Shown here: piece after piece, positions 44,030 to 53,568 of the stretch
Layout of the letters: each line of letters begins with the position of its first letter
Numbering within the stretch: position 1 is the stretch's first letter
NCBI RefSeq assembly: GCF_031127905.1
Contig: NZ_JARXIC010000003.1
Span: 62,001 to 126,000, forward strand
Direction: 5' to 3'
Source: Thalassobacterium sedimentorum
Lineage (GTDB): Bacteria > Verrucomicrobiota > Verrucomicrobiia > Opitutales > Coraliomargaritaceae
DNA: 64,000 nt
The notes under the pieces: generated by a model
What the model was told of the DNA's origin: nothing
The model's input: only the letters and a program-made list of their open reading frames with translations
The model's database searches: none
Made by a program: the position numbers and the translations under genes

Positions 44030-45994
44030 TTACGCTTCGGCGCGCTCGCGGGCGTCGGCGTCGATCGCAGCCAGCATGGCTTCCATCACTACGCTGGCGT
44101 CAGCTTTCACCTGTGGCAAATCTTCTGGCTCAATCACATCGGAGCGACCGAACACGTAGAACTTGATCTTGGGCTCGGTGCCGGAGCCGCGCACTGCGAA
44201 GCTGTAACCGTTGCTCAATTCCAAGAAGTAGAAGTCTTGTGGCGCGATGCGTTTGCCGTCGGCGTCGATAATTTCGTCCTTACCAAAGTCGGTGAAGCCA
44301 GAAACCGTGACATCACCAAATGCCTTGGGTGGATTACTGCGATAAGACTCAAGGATGTTCTTAATCTTCTGCGAACCAGCGGCTCCCTCGTAATAGATAT
44401 TAATAGTTTTCTCTTCGTAGTAGCCATGCTGCAAATAAAGTGCATCCAGATACTCAGGAAAGGTCATCTCTTGCGCTTTCAAGTAAGCAGCAAGCTCACA
44501 GAACATCACCACCGCGGCGTTGGCATCTTTATCACGCAACTTATCCGTAGCGAGGTAACCATAACTTTCCTCTCCGCCGAAGACAAAGTAGGTGGAATAA
44601 TCCAGCATCAGGTCGGCCTTAGTCCAAACATCACAAGCATCGTAATTGATCGCGAGCCCTTCTTGCTCAAAAAGCTTGGTCTTCATCTCTGCCTCATATC
44701 CGGCAAGCTTTTCACCAATCCACTTGAAACCGGTCAGCGTGTTGATCGTCTTAAGGCCATGCCAGGTAGCAACAGCTTCTTGCATGGGGCTGGTCACAAA
44801 TGTCTTGATCAACACTGCGTTCTCCGAGCCATCTTCTGGTATAATTTCCGCATCTTTGAGTGTGGAAATCCGATATTCAGCCATCAACGTGCCAATTTGA
44901 TTGCCAGTCAGCAGCACCATCTCGCCTGAGCGATCACGCACGGCAACTCCCATGCGATCTGCATCGGGGTCGGTCGCGAGCACGACATCCGCCTCGCTTT
45001 CATTAGCTTTGGCGATCGCCATCGCAAGTGCTTCGGCGTTTTCGGGGTTGGGCGATTTCACTGTAGGGAAACGACCATCCGGCTCCATCTGCTCAGGCAC
45101 TTCAATCACTTCCACACCAAGCTTCTTTAAAGCCGGCACTGAACTGATCGCACCGCACCCATGAATAGGTGAAAAAACGACCTTCGGCGCCATTTTTTGC
45201 ATCACCTCTGAGTCGACCACCATTTCTTCCAGAAGATCCAAGTAAGGCTGATCGGCATCTGCACCCAGCACGATGACAGGAGCCAAATCAATATCCAAGA
45301 ACTGTGTCAGCTCTTCTAAAGTTACTTGGTTGACCAGATCCACGATCCCTTCGGCATGCGGGGAGACCACTTGTGCCCCGTCTTCAAAGTAAGCTTTAAA
45401 GCCATTATCATGCGATGGATTGTGACTCGCAGTGATCACGGCTCCGCAAGTCGCCTGGAATTGACGCACAGCAAAACTGAGCTGTGGAGTGGAACGCGGG
45501 CCTTCAAAGATTAAAGCCTGCCCCCCAAGCTTGCACCAAGTCGATGCAGCCAGTTCGCAGAAATGACGCGAAAAATGACGCACATCGTGTGCAATTACAA
45601 AGCGTGGCAGATCGTGACGACCGCTCTCCTCCAGATACTGCTTCACGTAGCGAAACATACCAACGGTCGCACGGATCAAATTAAAATCGTTCAACACATT
45701 GGTGCCAACGGCAGCGTGCTCGGGAGTCCCTTGGGCAGAAAGGGTGCCCGTTTCCACCGAAGTAGCAACCTTACCAATCGTTCGGCCACGTATACCGCCC
45801 GTGCCAAAAGCCATGGTTTGATAAAAACGGTCATTGAGCTCCTCCCACTCTCCGGCTTCGACCAGTTCGGTAATACTGGCTCCTACCCATGCAGGCAAGA
45901 AGTCGGCGCTCACCCAAACCTTCAGGTTCGCGACTGTGCTTTCAAGGAGAGAGCCTGCGGCTCCGGCGGATTCAATCTTTTCAATTAGGCTCAT
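44030..45994 (-). CDS. Phospho-sugar mutase (phosphoglucomutase/phosphomannomutase family)
   Basis: 654 residues, alpha-D-phosphohexomutase superfamily. Interconverts hexose-1- and hexose-6-phosphates. Motifs in order: FGTGGIRGRTIG near the N-terminus, phosphoserine loop VITASHNPSHDNGFKAYF, metal loop ATDPDADRMGVAVRD, sugar loop VFGGEESYGY, and phosphate loop VRGSGTEPKIKFY. The length is greater than bacterial ManB (about 460) and like PgcA-type mutases. Followed on the same strand order by the UDP-sugar pyrophosphorylase gene, pointing to nucleotide-sugar supply for the polysaccharide region. Confidence 0.92.
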   Translation of the reverse strand: MSLIEKIESAGAAGSLLESTVANLKVWVSADFLPAWVGASITELVEAGEWEELNDRFYQTMAFGTGGIRGRTIGKVATSVETGTLSAQGTPEHAAVGTNVLNDFNLIRATVGMFRYVKQYLEESGRHDLPRFVIAHDVRHFSRHFCELAASTWCKLGGQALIFEGPRSTPQLSFAVRQFQATCGAVITASHNPSHDNGFKAYFEDGAQVVSPHAEGIVDLVNQVTLEELTQFLDIDLAPVIVLGADADQPYLDLLEEMVVDSEVMQKMAPKVVFSPIHGCGAISSVPALKKLGVEVIEVPEQMEPDGRFPTVKSPNPENAEALAMAIAKANESEADVVLATDPDADRMGVAVRDRSGEMVLLTGNQIGTLMAEYRISTLKDAEIIPEDGSENAVLIKTFVTSPMQEAVATWHGLKTINTLTGFKWIGEKLAGYEAEMKTKLFEQEGLAINYDACDVWTKADLMLDYSTYFVFGGEESYGYLATDKLRDKDANAAVVMFCELAAYLKAQEMTFPEYLDALYLQHGYYEEKTINIYYEGAAGSQKIKNILESYRSNPPKAFGDVTVSGFTDFGKDEIIDADGKRIAPQDFYFLELSNGYSFAVRGSGTEPKIKFYVFGRSDVIEPEDLPQVKADASVVMEAMLAAIDADARERAEA

Positions 45995-46039
45995 GCTATG
46001 ACAAATAAAGAGTTTAGAAATAGGAATTACGATTTTTAT

Positions 46040-47470
46040 TTACTCAATCACGACACCATCCTCAATCACAGGCTTGGGATCCAGCGAAGCCCACTGCGCG
46101 ATAAAATCAGCCTCATCAGCAGCAAAGCGATGACTGATTTCAAAAGTGATCGCGGGCAAACCGGTTTCATCGGTATCAACCGATACACCCGCGGCTTTTA
46201 ACCAACGTGCAAACATACGGCGTTGATCCTCCTTACAACTCTGGGGTGAATCCACGCCCTCTGCATTTTTGACCGGACTGAAATCATCGGCCCGGGCCGC
46301 CTCGATAATGACTGGATTCTTCGCCAAAGGTAATGCATCAAAGACGAACATCTCAAACTTCACACCGTTGGGAGCATCTGGACGGATCACCTCGCCAGCC
46401 TCATTGATATAAGGAATCTTTTTATCAGCACGGTGAAACGGCAACTTAGAATCTGCCCCAGAACCACCCGCGCGGGCAATAAAATCACGGTCGAAAACAT
46501 GGATCGCTACGCTACCTCCGTTAAAGCGGATACCTCCCTCGGGCGTCGTTTCCTGCTGCATTGCATCCGGCATGTCACTGTATTCAACCACAAGCGCCTT
46601 ATTATTCTGCACACAAAAATGACCGACCTTTTCGAGTGCATAAGCCTTAGGCACCATTTTACTCGACAACTCGGACTGCCCCAGAACATGAAAGCCGATG
46701 AATACAGGGTCAATGCACTGGACAATCGGATTATCCACCTGAAAATAACTGACGATATCGATGCCCTGTGCCTGCATCGCATCCACGGCACCACTACGTA
46801 CCAAGGCGCGCAATGAACCGCCATGACCATCCGGAGTCATTGCAATTTTACCCTTTTCAGCGAGCAGAATCTTTCCATCGTAATCAACCGCGGGCACCAA
46901 GCCTTGCACAATAAAATGCACCGACTCAGGCTCCAGTCCAAAGAAGTTAGCGGATTCAAATGCAGCAACGGTGGCATCGTTATTAATTTCACTCGTCAGA
47001 ATATACCATGGGATGGTGACGCCGAAACGTTCACCCGAACGAGCAATTTTTTCAGCAAAAACCTGGAAGAGAGTCTTATCAGTCACTGGTGTCACCGGAT
47101 AAGTGCCTTTAGGACCATCGTAACCGAGACGCGTACCTTGGCCCCCTGCAACTGTGAAAGCGGCCACCCGGCCCGCCTGTAAAGCTGCCGAACCAGCGTC
47201 CCAAGCAGCTTTCCATTTTGCAGGATCTCCGCCATTCACAGGAAGCGCCTCATAAGGAGCCGGCTCTAAACCGTCAAGATTCAGCGAGCTGTCATGCGCT
47301 CCTTTAACATGCTCGGCAACCAGTGCGTTCACTTCGGCAAGATCAATTGTCTTCGCCTGTGCGACTAATTTGGCTTGTGCATTCGCATCCAGCTCATTGA
47401 AAAATTGAAAGACTTGGCCTTGGCCAGCTTGCTTGAAGGACTCGATCAGAGAATCATTGGAATTTGCCAT
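46040..47470 (-). CDS. UDP-sugar pyrophosphorylase of the eukaryote-like UDPGP/UAP1 family
   Basis: 476 residues. Couples UTP with a sugar-1-phosphate. The signature TVAGGQGTRLGYDGPKGTYP is that of the UDPGP family (UAP1/UDP-N-acetylglucosamine or UDP-glucose pyrophosphorylases), not of bacterial GalU or GlmU; further matches are MTPDGHGGSLRAL, YFQVDNP and MVPKAYALEKVGHF. UDP-GlcNAc or UDP-glucose cannot be separated with confidence from sequence alone; the motif form leans to UAP1. ATG 47470 (MANSNDSL); the upstream ATG 47506 is possible. Confidence 0.87.
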   Translation of the reverse strand: MANSNDSLIESFKQAGQGQVFQFFNELDANAQAKLVAQAKTIDLAEVNALVAEHVKGAHDSSLNLDGLEPAPYEALPVNGGDPAKWKAAWDAGSAALQAGRVAAFTVAGGQGTRLGYDGPKGTYPVTPVTDKTLFQVFAEKIARSGERFGVTIPWYILTSEINNDATVAAFESANFFGLEPESVHFIVQGLVPAVDYDGKILLAEKGKIAMTPDGHGGSLRALVRSGAVDAMQAQGIDIVSYFQVDNPIVQCIDPVFIGFHVLGQSELSSKMVPKAYALEKVGHFCVQNNKALVVEYSDMPDAMQQETTPEGGIRFNGGSVAIHVFDRDFIARAGGSGADSKLPFHRADKKIPYINEAGEVIRPDAPNGVKFEMFVFDALPLAKNPVIIEAARADDFSPVKNAEGVDSPQSCKEDQRRMFARWLKAAGVSVDTDETGLPAITFEISHRFAADEADFIAQWASLDPKPVIEDGVVIE

Positions 47471-47718
47471 GGACTTTGGGAATAGAAGCTCTCGTAGGAA
47501 TTGCAAACACGTATCGAGCGCATTGGTAAAGATTGTGTCACCGTCTTAATTAAAGGGAACTGCGACGCAGCCACTCCACCACGCGATCAAGCAAAAGTCC
47601 CTAGAGCACCTCCCGAAAGCCCTTCATACCGGATCCAAGCGCACTCAGATCCGAAAAAACGTTCCTCCAAAGCGTTAATTCGAGGTAAAACACTCTCGTG
47701 CACAGTGTCTCCCGAGAC

Positions 47719-48024
47719 TCAAGGCTCATCTGAAAAACGGAACAATAGCTCGTCAGGACGCGCATATCCAAGGCGTTCCCGCACCACACGCTCTAAAAAC
47801 TCAGGATCATCCAGCAGGCGCGCCATATAGGCCTCCTTTTGATCAAACTCTTTTCGAGCTTGTATGAGCTTAGCCTCGATTCTATTTTCTCGAGCTTTAA
47901 AATTTTGATACTCTCGATGTGTCTTAAGCATGAGACCGCCAAAAAACACCACCAACACGCACAACATGCCCATCAACATGAGCAATAAAACACGTTCTTT
48001 TCTGTGTGTGGATTTTTTTGACAT
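47719..48024 (-). CDS. FtsB/DivIC-like septum formation protein
   Basis: 101 residues: a short basic cytoplasmic N-terminus, one membrane helix (about 11-33), a coiled coil (about 35-72), and the family's C-terminal motif DPEFLERVVRERLGYARPDE. FtsB/DivIC proteins join FtsL and FtsQ at the division septum. ATG 48024 (MSKKSTHRK) preferred over the upstream in-frame ATG at 48054. About 250 bases of noncoding DNA without recognisable signals separate it from the pyrophosphorylase gene. Confidence 0.82.
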   Translation of the reverse strand: MSKKSTHRKERVLLLMLMGMLCVLVVFFGGLMLKTHREYQNFKARENRIEAKLIQARKEFDQKEAYMARLLDDPEFLERVVRERLGYARPDELLFRFSDEP

Positions 48025-48084
48025 CAGAAACGACAAAGAAGGCCATTTTTCCACATTTGGAAAGGGTAATTTAACCTAAGCGCT

Positions 48085-48903
48085 ATGTATCTCGAATACT
48101 TCGGATTTAAGGAAATGCCATTCCATGTGACGCCCAACCCGCGTTTTCTCTTTCTAAGCCCCACCCATGAAGAAGCACTACAGCACTTACGCTATGGGAT
48201 TGAAGACAAAAAAGGCTTCATCGTACTGACTGGCGAAGTCGGCTGCGGCAAGACCACACTGTGCCGAAAGCTACTGGAAGAACTCGACGCTCGTGCAGAA
48301 GTCGATACTGCCCTACTATTGAATCCACGCATCTCCGAAACACAATTGTTGCGTGGCATCATGAAAGAGCTAGGTGAAGAAGCCAAAGCACGCTCGAAGA
48401 ACGACTTACTCGACAAGATAAATGACCTGTTACTGGAGCGCATTCATGCCGGACGCGAGATTGTGGTGATTATCGACGAAGCCCAAAACCTGTCTTTCGA
48501 GGTCATGGAGATGCTGCGTATGCTCTCCAACTTGGAAACTTACGATCAAAAGTTATTACAGATTATTTTAATGGGACAGCCGGAACTCAATGATAAGCTT
48601 AAAGAAGAGCGGCTACGGCAATTCCGTCAACGAGTGCTGGTCCACTATGACTTAAAACCTTTGGTTCAGGCAGAAGTCCAACTTTATATTTTACACCGCC
48701 TATCGCTTGCAGGCAGCAACGGACAACCACAATTCACCCCTCGAGCGATCAAAAAAATTGCGGCAGGCAGCCTGGGAATCCCACGCATGATCAATAACAT
48801 TTGTGATAAATCCCTACTCTCCACATTTATCCGCAATGGCAACGAGGTCAACTACTGGGACGTAAGACGCGCGCTTAAGGATATCAACCGCCTACACCGG
48901 TAG
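48085..48903 (+). CDS. GspA/ExeA-like AAA ATPase
   Basis: 272 residues. Begins with the GspA/ExeA signature (YLEYFGFKEMPFHVTPNPRF), then Walker A TGEVGCGKTT near residues 49-58, Walker B VVIIDEAQNL near 130, and the AAA lid region. ExeA uses ATP and peptidoglycan binding to help assemble the type II secretin. This protein lacks the C-terminal membrane and peptidoglycan-binding half of ExeA and stops after the ATPase. A GspB-like gene follows, which supports an envelope-assembly role. Confidence 0.87.
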   Translation: MYLEYFGFKEMPFHVTPNPRFLFLSPTHEEALQHLRYGIEDKKGFIVLTGEVGCGKTTLCRKLLEELDARAEVDTALLLNPRISETQLLRGIMKELGEEAKARSKNDLLDKINDLLLERIHAGREIVVIIDEAQNLSFEVMEMLRMLSNLETYDQKLLQIILMGQPELNDKLKEERLRQFRQRVLVHYDLKPLVQAEVQLYILHRLSLAGSNGQPQFTPRAIKKIAAGSLGIPRMINNICDKSLLSTFIRNGNEVNYWDVRRALKDINRLHR

Positions 48904-49018
48904 GCAATTCGATCGAAACCTGAACACTGGCAAGAAGAAACAACACACACTTCAATATGCCTCGAATCTCTCAATCTCGGCGTGTTTCTTAAAATTTCCG
49001 CATTACAATTTACAAACA

Positions 49019-49777
49019 ATGAGCCTCATTAACCAAGCCCTCCGCAAAGCTCAACGCGACCGCAGCCCCAACCGTATGGCCCAGCCCTGTGAGCAAGCTT
49101 CCAACAATTATGCCGGCTCAGTAACAAATGGGATGAATCCAAGCATCCTAATCGGTCTAGCCATCGTTGTGGCCTTATTGATCGGCTTAGTGGTCGGGCT
49201 AAGCATTGTTCTTTTTAAAGACAGTTCCACCCCCATCGCACAGCAGATCGCGGATCAGCCAGCGACGGCTCAACCTAAGCCCCAACCCACAGCGTCAGTG
49301 ACGCCGCAACAATCAATCAGCACCCAGCCCAGCGACAGCCCCTCAACCAACTCAGACAGTGCACAAACATCACCAGTGTCTAGTGAGTCCAGCGTGCCGA
49401 GTGTGGTCAGTGAACTGCGCAAGGCACGTGAAGCGGCTGAAGCAGAAGCCATCGCCCAAAAGGAAGCAAAGCTGAAAGCAGCTGCAGAACAAGCAGCTGC
49501 TCAAGCGAAGGCCGCCGAAGCGGAGGCTAAAATAGCCGCTGCTGCTGCAGCTCGAGCGGCTGCCCAACCCAGCGAGGCGATCATTGACTGGCTCGGACGC
49601 GCTAAGCTTTCCGGAGTCAGAATCTCTGAAACCGGGAGTAAAGTGATTCTCAACGGCGAAGCCTATGCTGCAGGTGAGTTCGTAAACTTCAAACTAGGCC
49701 TAAAAGTCATGCTCATCCAAGAGTCACGTGTACTCTTTGTAGATCTCAACGGTAAGAAGTACATGAAACGTTTGTGA
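49019..49777 (+). CDS. GspB/ExeB-like membrane protein
   Basis: 252 residues. N-terminal SLINQALRKAQRDR is the conserved GspB start; one membrane helix (about 41-66); a Pro/Ser/Thr/Gln-rich linker (about 70-135); an Ala/Glu/Lys-rich coiled coil (about 136-185); and a C-terminal beta domain (about 190-252) with SGVRISETGSKVILNGEAY. In type II secretion GspB partners GspA. Only this pair is present here; no other gsp gene is in the window. Stop overlaps the VanZ-like start (TGATG). Confidence 0.78.
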   Translation: MSLINQALRKAQRDRSPNRMAQPCEQASNNYAGSVTNGMNPSILIGLAIVVALLIGLVVGLSIVLFKDSSTPIAQQIADQPATAQPKPQPTASVTPQQSISTQPSDSPSTNSDSAQTSPVSSESSVPSVVSELRKAREAAEAEAIAQKEAKLKAAAEQAAAQAKAAEAEAKIAAAAAARAAAQPSEAIIDWLGRAKLSGVRISETGSKVILNGEAYAAGEFVNFKLGLKVMLIQESRVLFVDLNGKKYMKRL

Positions 49778-50217
49778 TGCGGCGACTGATTTTGAAGTAT
49801 CCATGTGCCTATCAATGGCCAATATTACTCGCTCTGGCCATTTTCGCAGCATCCGGGACACAGCACTTGGCCACACCAGAGCTCGGCTTTGAATTCTCCA
49901 AGGATAAGCTCGCCCACTTTCTGGTCTTTGGATTGCTTGCCACATCCATCTTGCGTACTCCCAAGCTCCAGAATTGCAGCACAGGCAGTATGTTAATCGC
50001 AGCACTCATCACCTCCGCATTTGGCGCGTGTGATGAGATTCGCCAATCCTTCACACCTGGACGTAGCGTTGAGATCGCCGATTGGGTCGCCGATACTTCA
50101 GGAGCCCTGGTTGCAGTCATCAGCTACAGCTATTGGAAAAGGTATCGCCATATGTTGGAATGGCAACTACCCAAACAACGCCGCATCCGACAGCGCTCCA
50201 TATTGACAAAAAAATAG
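49777..50217 (+). CDS. VanZ-family membrane protein
   Basis: 146 residues with about four membrane segments. The conserved pattern DKLAHFLVFGLLA, then DEIRQSFTPGRSVEIADWVADTSGAL, is the VanZ-like signature (Asp-His in helix 2, EIxQ and DxxxN/T later). Molecular function of the family is not established; some members affect envelope or antibiotic sensitivity. Translationally overlaps the GspB-like gene by one base. Start ATG 49777; GTG 49774 also in frame. Confidence 0.82.
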   Translation: MRRLILKYPCAYQWPILLALAIFAASGTQHLATPELGFEFSKDKLAHFLVFGLLATSILRTPKLQNCSTGSMLIAALITSAFGACDEIRQSFTPGRSVEIADWVADTSGALVAVISYSYWKRYRHMLEWQLPKQRRIRQRSILTKK

Positions 50218-50239
50218 CGCGCTCATAATGAGCACGCTA
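50207..50239 (-). terminator. Terminator of the secreted-protein gene
   Basis: On the minus strand AGCGTGCTCAT-T-ATGAGCGCGCT (one mismatch) is followed by ATTTTTTT, just past the stop of the gene at 50265. The hairpin also lies right after the VanZ-like gene on the plus strand. Confidence 0.75.
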
Positions 50240-50264
50240 GCAACTGCTATAACTGTTCTTAAAT

Positions 50265-51176
50265 TTACTGTACGGGCGCTGTCGGCGCCATTGGGGCGCC
50301 TCCACCCATGCCGCCTTGCATCATCATGAGTCCCATAATAGGCATCATCGCACCTTGTAGGGCCTGATCGAATTGCTCTTGAGTTTTAGCTGCGTCAAGC
50401 TGGGTCAATACTCCCTCAAACATAGTGATTGCTCCCATTATTTGAGGTTTCATCTGAGCCATTTCGCTTGGAGAAATGGCCTCAAGTTGTGCCTTAGCCG
50501 CAGCTAAATCGCGAGTCCAGGTACTGGCCATTTCACTAGGCACCCAGCGGGATTCCACTAAAGTAACTTCTGCTATTTCCACGCTGCCATCGGGCGATGT
50601 CATCTCCAGAACAGCTGTCGTGTCAGTGCTCTCCAGCAACTTCACAGTGCCGAAATCCAATGGGATCGGCTCGTCAGTCAACACCGCAAGCTGCTTAGAG
50701 TAATCCACCAACGCGGAAACCGTTTGCTCACAAAAAGCCTGTCCGTCAAAAGATTGAAGTCCTGCGGCAGTGCCAATTGAACTACCAGTTAAAGTCTTCA
50801 CAAAACCAATAATTGCAGGCCATGCGGCTTCCAGCTTCGCAATTTGATCGGCAGATTGCCCGCCTCCCAATTGTGTATTCAAAATAAAGTCTTTCTGCTT
50901 ACTCGCCACATCTGCCAAGCGATTAACCAAGCCAAAACCCTTATCATAGATCTCGGCGTCAATCTTGCTACCCGCAAGTTGAGCAATCGCATTGACGTCA
51001 ACTTGATAGCTAGCCGGCATCGCGTCCCACAAGATACCGCCATTCCCATCATTTAGCTCTTTCGCGATTGCTTCAATCGCTGCATCCGGAGCAGTTGGAA
51101 TCGCAGCATGCGATGTAGTGAGAATGAAGGCCCCAGCAGTCAGCAAGGGAAGAATTTTTTTGAGAGAAACAGACAT
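50265..51176 (-). CDS. Secreted protein of unknown function
   Basis: 303 residues. Signal peptide about 1-24 (KKILPLLTAGAFILTTSHA). The mature part is mostly helical, with one beta-rich stretch (about 170-205, VEIAEVTLVESRWVP), and ends in a Met/Gly/Pro-rich tail (MMPIMGLMMMQGGMGGG). I do not recognise a family. Monocistronic: own terminator on one side, cysK terminator on the other. The tail might bind copper, but nothing shows this. Confidence 0.75.
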   Translation of the reverse strand: MSVSLKKILPLLTAGAFILTTSHAAIPTAPDAAIEAIAKELNDGNGGILWDAMPASYQVDVNAIAQLAGSKIDAEIYDKGFGLVNRLADVASKQKDFILNTQLGGGQSADQIAKLEAAWPAIIGFVKTLTGSSIGTAAGLQSFDGQAFCEQTVSALVDYSKQLAVLTDEPIPLDFGTVKLLESTDTTAVLEMTSPDGSVEIAEVTLVESRWVPSEMASTWTRDLAAAKAQLEAISPSEMAQMKPQIMGAITMFEGVLTQLDAAKTQEQFDQALQGAMMPIMGLMMMQGGMGGGAPMAPTAPVQ

Positions 51177-51248
51177 ATAAATTCAGGTGTTATGATGTGA
51201 GTAATTGGGTCGCTAGGCTGGTAACAGTTGATACAAAAGGTAAACATA

Positions 51249-51284
51249 AAAAGCCCCGAACCTGAGAGAGGATTCGGGACTTGC
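51249..51284 (-). terminator. cysK terminator
   Basis: Minus strand GTCCCGAATCC...GGTTCGGGGC followed by TTTTTA: an intrinsic terminator about 30 bases past the cysK stop. Confidence 0.85.
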
Positions 51285-51311
51285 TCAAAAAATTTACAGA
51301 GTAGAGAACAC

Positions 51312-52271
51312 TTAGCTCGCAGTCGCGGCTGACATTTCTTCGCGCGCCTTCTCAGCTAAAGGAGTCGAAAGGTAGCGTTCACCGAAGCTGCAGCCGACAG
51401 TAACGATTCGTTTACCAGCCATTTCAGGACGTTTCGCAAGCTGCATTGCTGCCCAAACGTTCGCTCCGGTTGAAATCCCCACAAGCAAACCGTCCTTCTC
51501 TGCCAGCGCTTGTGCAGTCGCAAATGCATCTTCATTCGAGACCTTAATAGTATCGTCGATCACATCGGTATTACAATTTTTAGGAATGAACCCCGCACCA
51601 ATGCCTTGAATCTTATGCGGTCCCGGCGCATCGCCTGAAATAACGGCACTACCTTCTGGCTCGACGGCCACAGTGAAGAGTTCCTTACGCGACTTGATGA
51701 CTTCCGAAACGCCCGAAATCGTCCCTCCGGTTCCCACCCCCGCAACAAAGGCGTCGATATTTCCATCAGTCGCTGCCCATATTTCTTCAGCTGTAGTCTG
51801 ACGGTGCACCTCTGGGTTAGCCGGATTTTCAAATTGCTGCGGCATGTAAGCTTTTTCGCCATATTCTTCGACCAATTCACCCGCACGCGCAATTGCACCA
51901 GGCATTCCCTTCGGGCCTGGAGTCAAAACGATCTCAGCACCGAGCATACGTAGAAGCACGCGTCGCTCAACCGACATAGTCTCTGGCATGGTAAGGATCA
52001 GCTTGTAGCCCTTCGCCGCACAGACAAAGGCCAGAGCAATTCCAGTATTTCCCGAAGTCGGCTCAATAATAATGCTCCCCTCACCAATCTTACCGTCGCG
52101 TTCAGCTGCCTCAATCATGGCCTTACCGATACGATCTTTGACACTCGCGAGCGGATTAAAGAACTCACATTTCAGGTAAATATCCGCCGCGAGCCCCGCA
52201 GTGGTATTATTAATTTTAACCAGAGGTGTGCCACCCACTGTATCCGTAATTGAGGCGTATAACTTATTCAT
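51312..52271 (-). CDS. cysK: Cysteine synthase A (O-acetylserine sulfhydrylase)
   Basis: 319 residues. Makes cysteine from O-acetylserine and sulfide with PLP. Motifs: [11 protein letters not shown], the PLP lysine in [16 protein letters not shown], substrate loop [14 protein letters not shown], phosphate loop [11 protein letters not shown], and [12 protein letters not shown]. Length is that of CysK rather than CysM. ATG 52271 (MNKLYASI); the frame extends to 52313 without family similarity. cysE is not nearby. Confidence 0.95.
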   Translation of the reverse strand: MNKLYASITDTVGGTPLVKINNTTAGLAADIYLKCEFFNPLASVKDRIGKAMIEAAERDGKIGEGSIIIEPTSGNTGIALAFVCAAKGYKLILTMPETMSVERRVLLRMLGAEIVLTPGPKGMPGAIARAGELVEEYGEKAYMPQQFENPANPEVHRQTTAEEIWAATDGNIDAFVAGVGTGGTISGVSEVIKSRKELFTVAVEPEGSAVISGDAPGPHKIQGIGAGFIPKNCNTDVIDDTIKVSNEDAFATAQALAEKDGLLVGISTGANVWAAMQLAKRPEMAGKRIVTVGCSFGERYLSTPLAEKAREEMSAATAS

Positions 52272-52345
52272 AATTCTATATGTTTGGAGAGGTTGTAGAA
52301 AGAACATCAGCACAACTTTTTTTCAAGTCGAAGCAAGCATTCATA

Positions 52346-52372
52346 AAAAAACACCGTAACACGGTGTTTTTC
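52346..52372 (-). terminator. Terminator between infA and cysK
   Basis: AAAAA-ACACCGT-AAC-ACGGTGT-TTTT, a symmetric hairpin with U-runs on both strands, 160 bases past the infA stop. The intervening 52373-52531 holds nothing I can name. Confidence 0.75.
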
Positions 52373-52531
52373 CAACAAGGCATCAAATGTCATAACGCCG
52401 CGTACAAAGCAAGTAAAGGAGACTCAACCAACGATCTCCACTCAATCACGCATACCGGTCCAATCAACAAGGATCGTTCAGTGCCAACGGCTTTAGCATG
52501 CACATGCGGCAAACGTCAAACTGGGCCGCCG

Positions 52532-52813
52532 CTAGCGACGACGGGGACCGTAACTACGCTTAGGCGCATTGCGCTGCACGTGTGCATTGCGCAATCGATA
52601 GACAATGCGCGCCTTATCCAAGTCGTAAGGGCTCATCTCCATTTTTACCGTATCACCCGTGGTGATTTTAATAAAGTGCTTGCGAAGTTTACCCGAGATG
52701 TGAGCGAGCACTTGGTGCCCATTCGCAAGCTCGACACGAAACATAGTGCCCGGGAGGACCGCTACAATTTTGCCTTCGACTTCAACGTATTCTTCGCTTT
52801 GTGCTTTTGCCAT
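52532..52813 (-). CDS. infA: Translation initiation factor IF-1 with C-terminal extension
   Basis: 93 residues against the usual 72. Binds the ribosomal A site during initiation. OB-fold core: [28 protein letters not shown] in pieces, [34 protein letters not shown]. After residue 73 comes a basic tail ([19 protein letters not shown]) of about 20 residues that is not part of standard IF-1. Monocistronic. Confidence 0.95.
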   Translation of the reverse strand: MAKAQSEEYVEVEGKIVAVLPGTMFRVELANGHQVLAHISGKLRKHFIKITTGDTVKMEMSPYDLDKARIVYRLRNAHVQRNAPKRSYGPRRR

Positions 52814-52934
52814 AGATAATTAGGAAAGCGGCGAGACAATCGCCTTTATACTAAAAGTCAAGAATGCTCTCACTTACTCAAAGCCTCCTGCCTCATCGCT
52901 CATCTTTCAAGGCTCAACCCTCAAGTCTCATCTA

Positions 52935-53459
52935 ATGACCTGTCCTTTCGAAAAAATCTACCCATCGGAACTCAAACGCGATACCGACTACTACATGACA
53001 CACGCCTATAATGAGGCGATCGAAGCATGGAAAAAAGATGAAGTGCCGATTGGGGCCGTGATTGAACACGAAGGGCGCATCATCGCAGCTGCCCACAATC
53101 AATCACGCACAGCGAACGATCCCACTGCGCACGCAGAAATCCTAGCCATTTCGCAAGCGGCCAATACATTGGGTGATTGGCGACTCAACGAATGCACACT
53201 CTATGTGACCAAGGAGCCCTGCCCCATGTGCTCGGGGGCACTGGTAATCGCACGCATCGGCAAAGTTTATTACGGCCTACCAGACCCCAAGATGGGCTGC
53301 GTCGGCGGCGCGACCGATCTTGGCGCACTCCCGCGCAGTAACCACAAATTTGAGTCCACAGGAGGCGTGTTGGAAGAATTAAACCACCAAATCCTGAAGG
53401 CTTTCTTCGACAAGAAGCGCATCGACAATAAAGAGCGCAAAGCACTAGACTCCGAATAA
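52935..53459 (+). CDS. tadA: tRNA-specific adenosine deaminase
   Basis: 174 residues. Converts adenosine-34 of tRNA-Arg(ACG) to inosine. Zinc-site motifs: PTAHAEIL (His and catalytic Glu) and EPCPMCSGALV (two Cys). PIGAVIEHEGRIIAAAHN and VYYGLPDPKMGCVGG also match. The C-terminal helix is as in TadA. An internal ATG at 52995 would drop 20 N-terminal residues; family length does not decide. Confidence 0.93.
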   Translation: MTCPFEKIYPSELKRDTDYYMTHAYNEAIEAWKKDEVPIGAVIEHEGRIIAAAHNQSRTANDPTAHAEILAISQAANTLGDWRLNECTLYVTKEPCPMCSGALVIARIGKVYYGLPDPKMGCVGGATDLGALPRSNHKFESTGGVLEELNHQILKAFFDKKRIDNKERKALDSE

Positions 53460-53568
53460 TTACCTACAACCCTGGCAGCTCACATCGAAACACACCTAAG
53501 CATCCTAACAAATTCTCTAACTAATGAGACAGGAAGCCTCAAATCAGTAGAAATTTCCAATCAGTCAT

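Noticed and set aside
47471-47718. 248-bp gap before the FtsB-like gene examined for a small gene
   Set aside because: Frames there are Arg/Ser-rich shadows without start context or family similarity.
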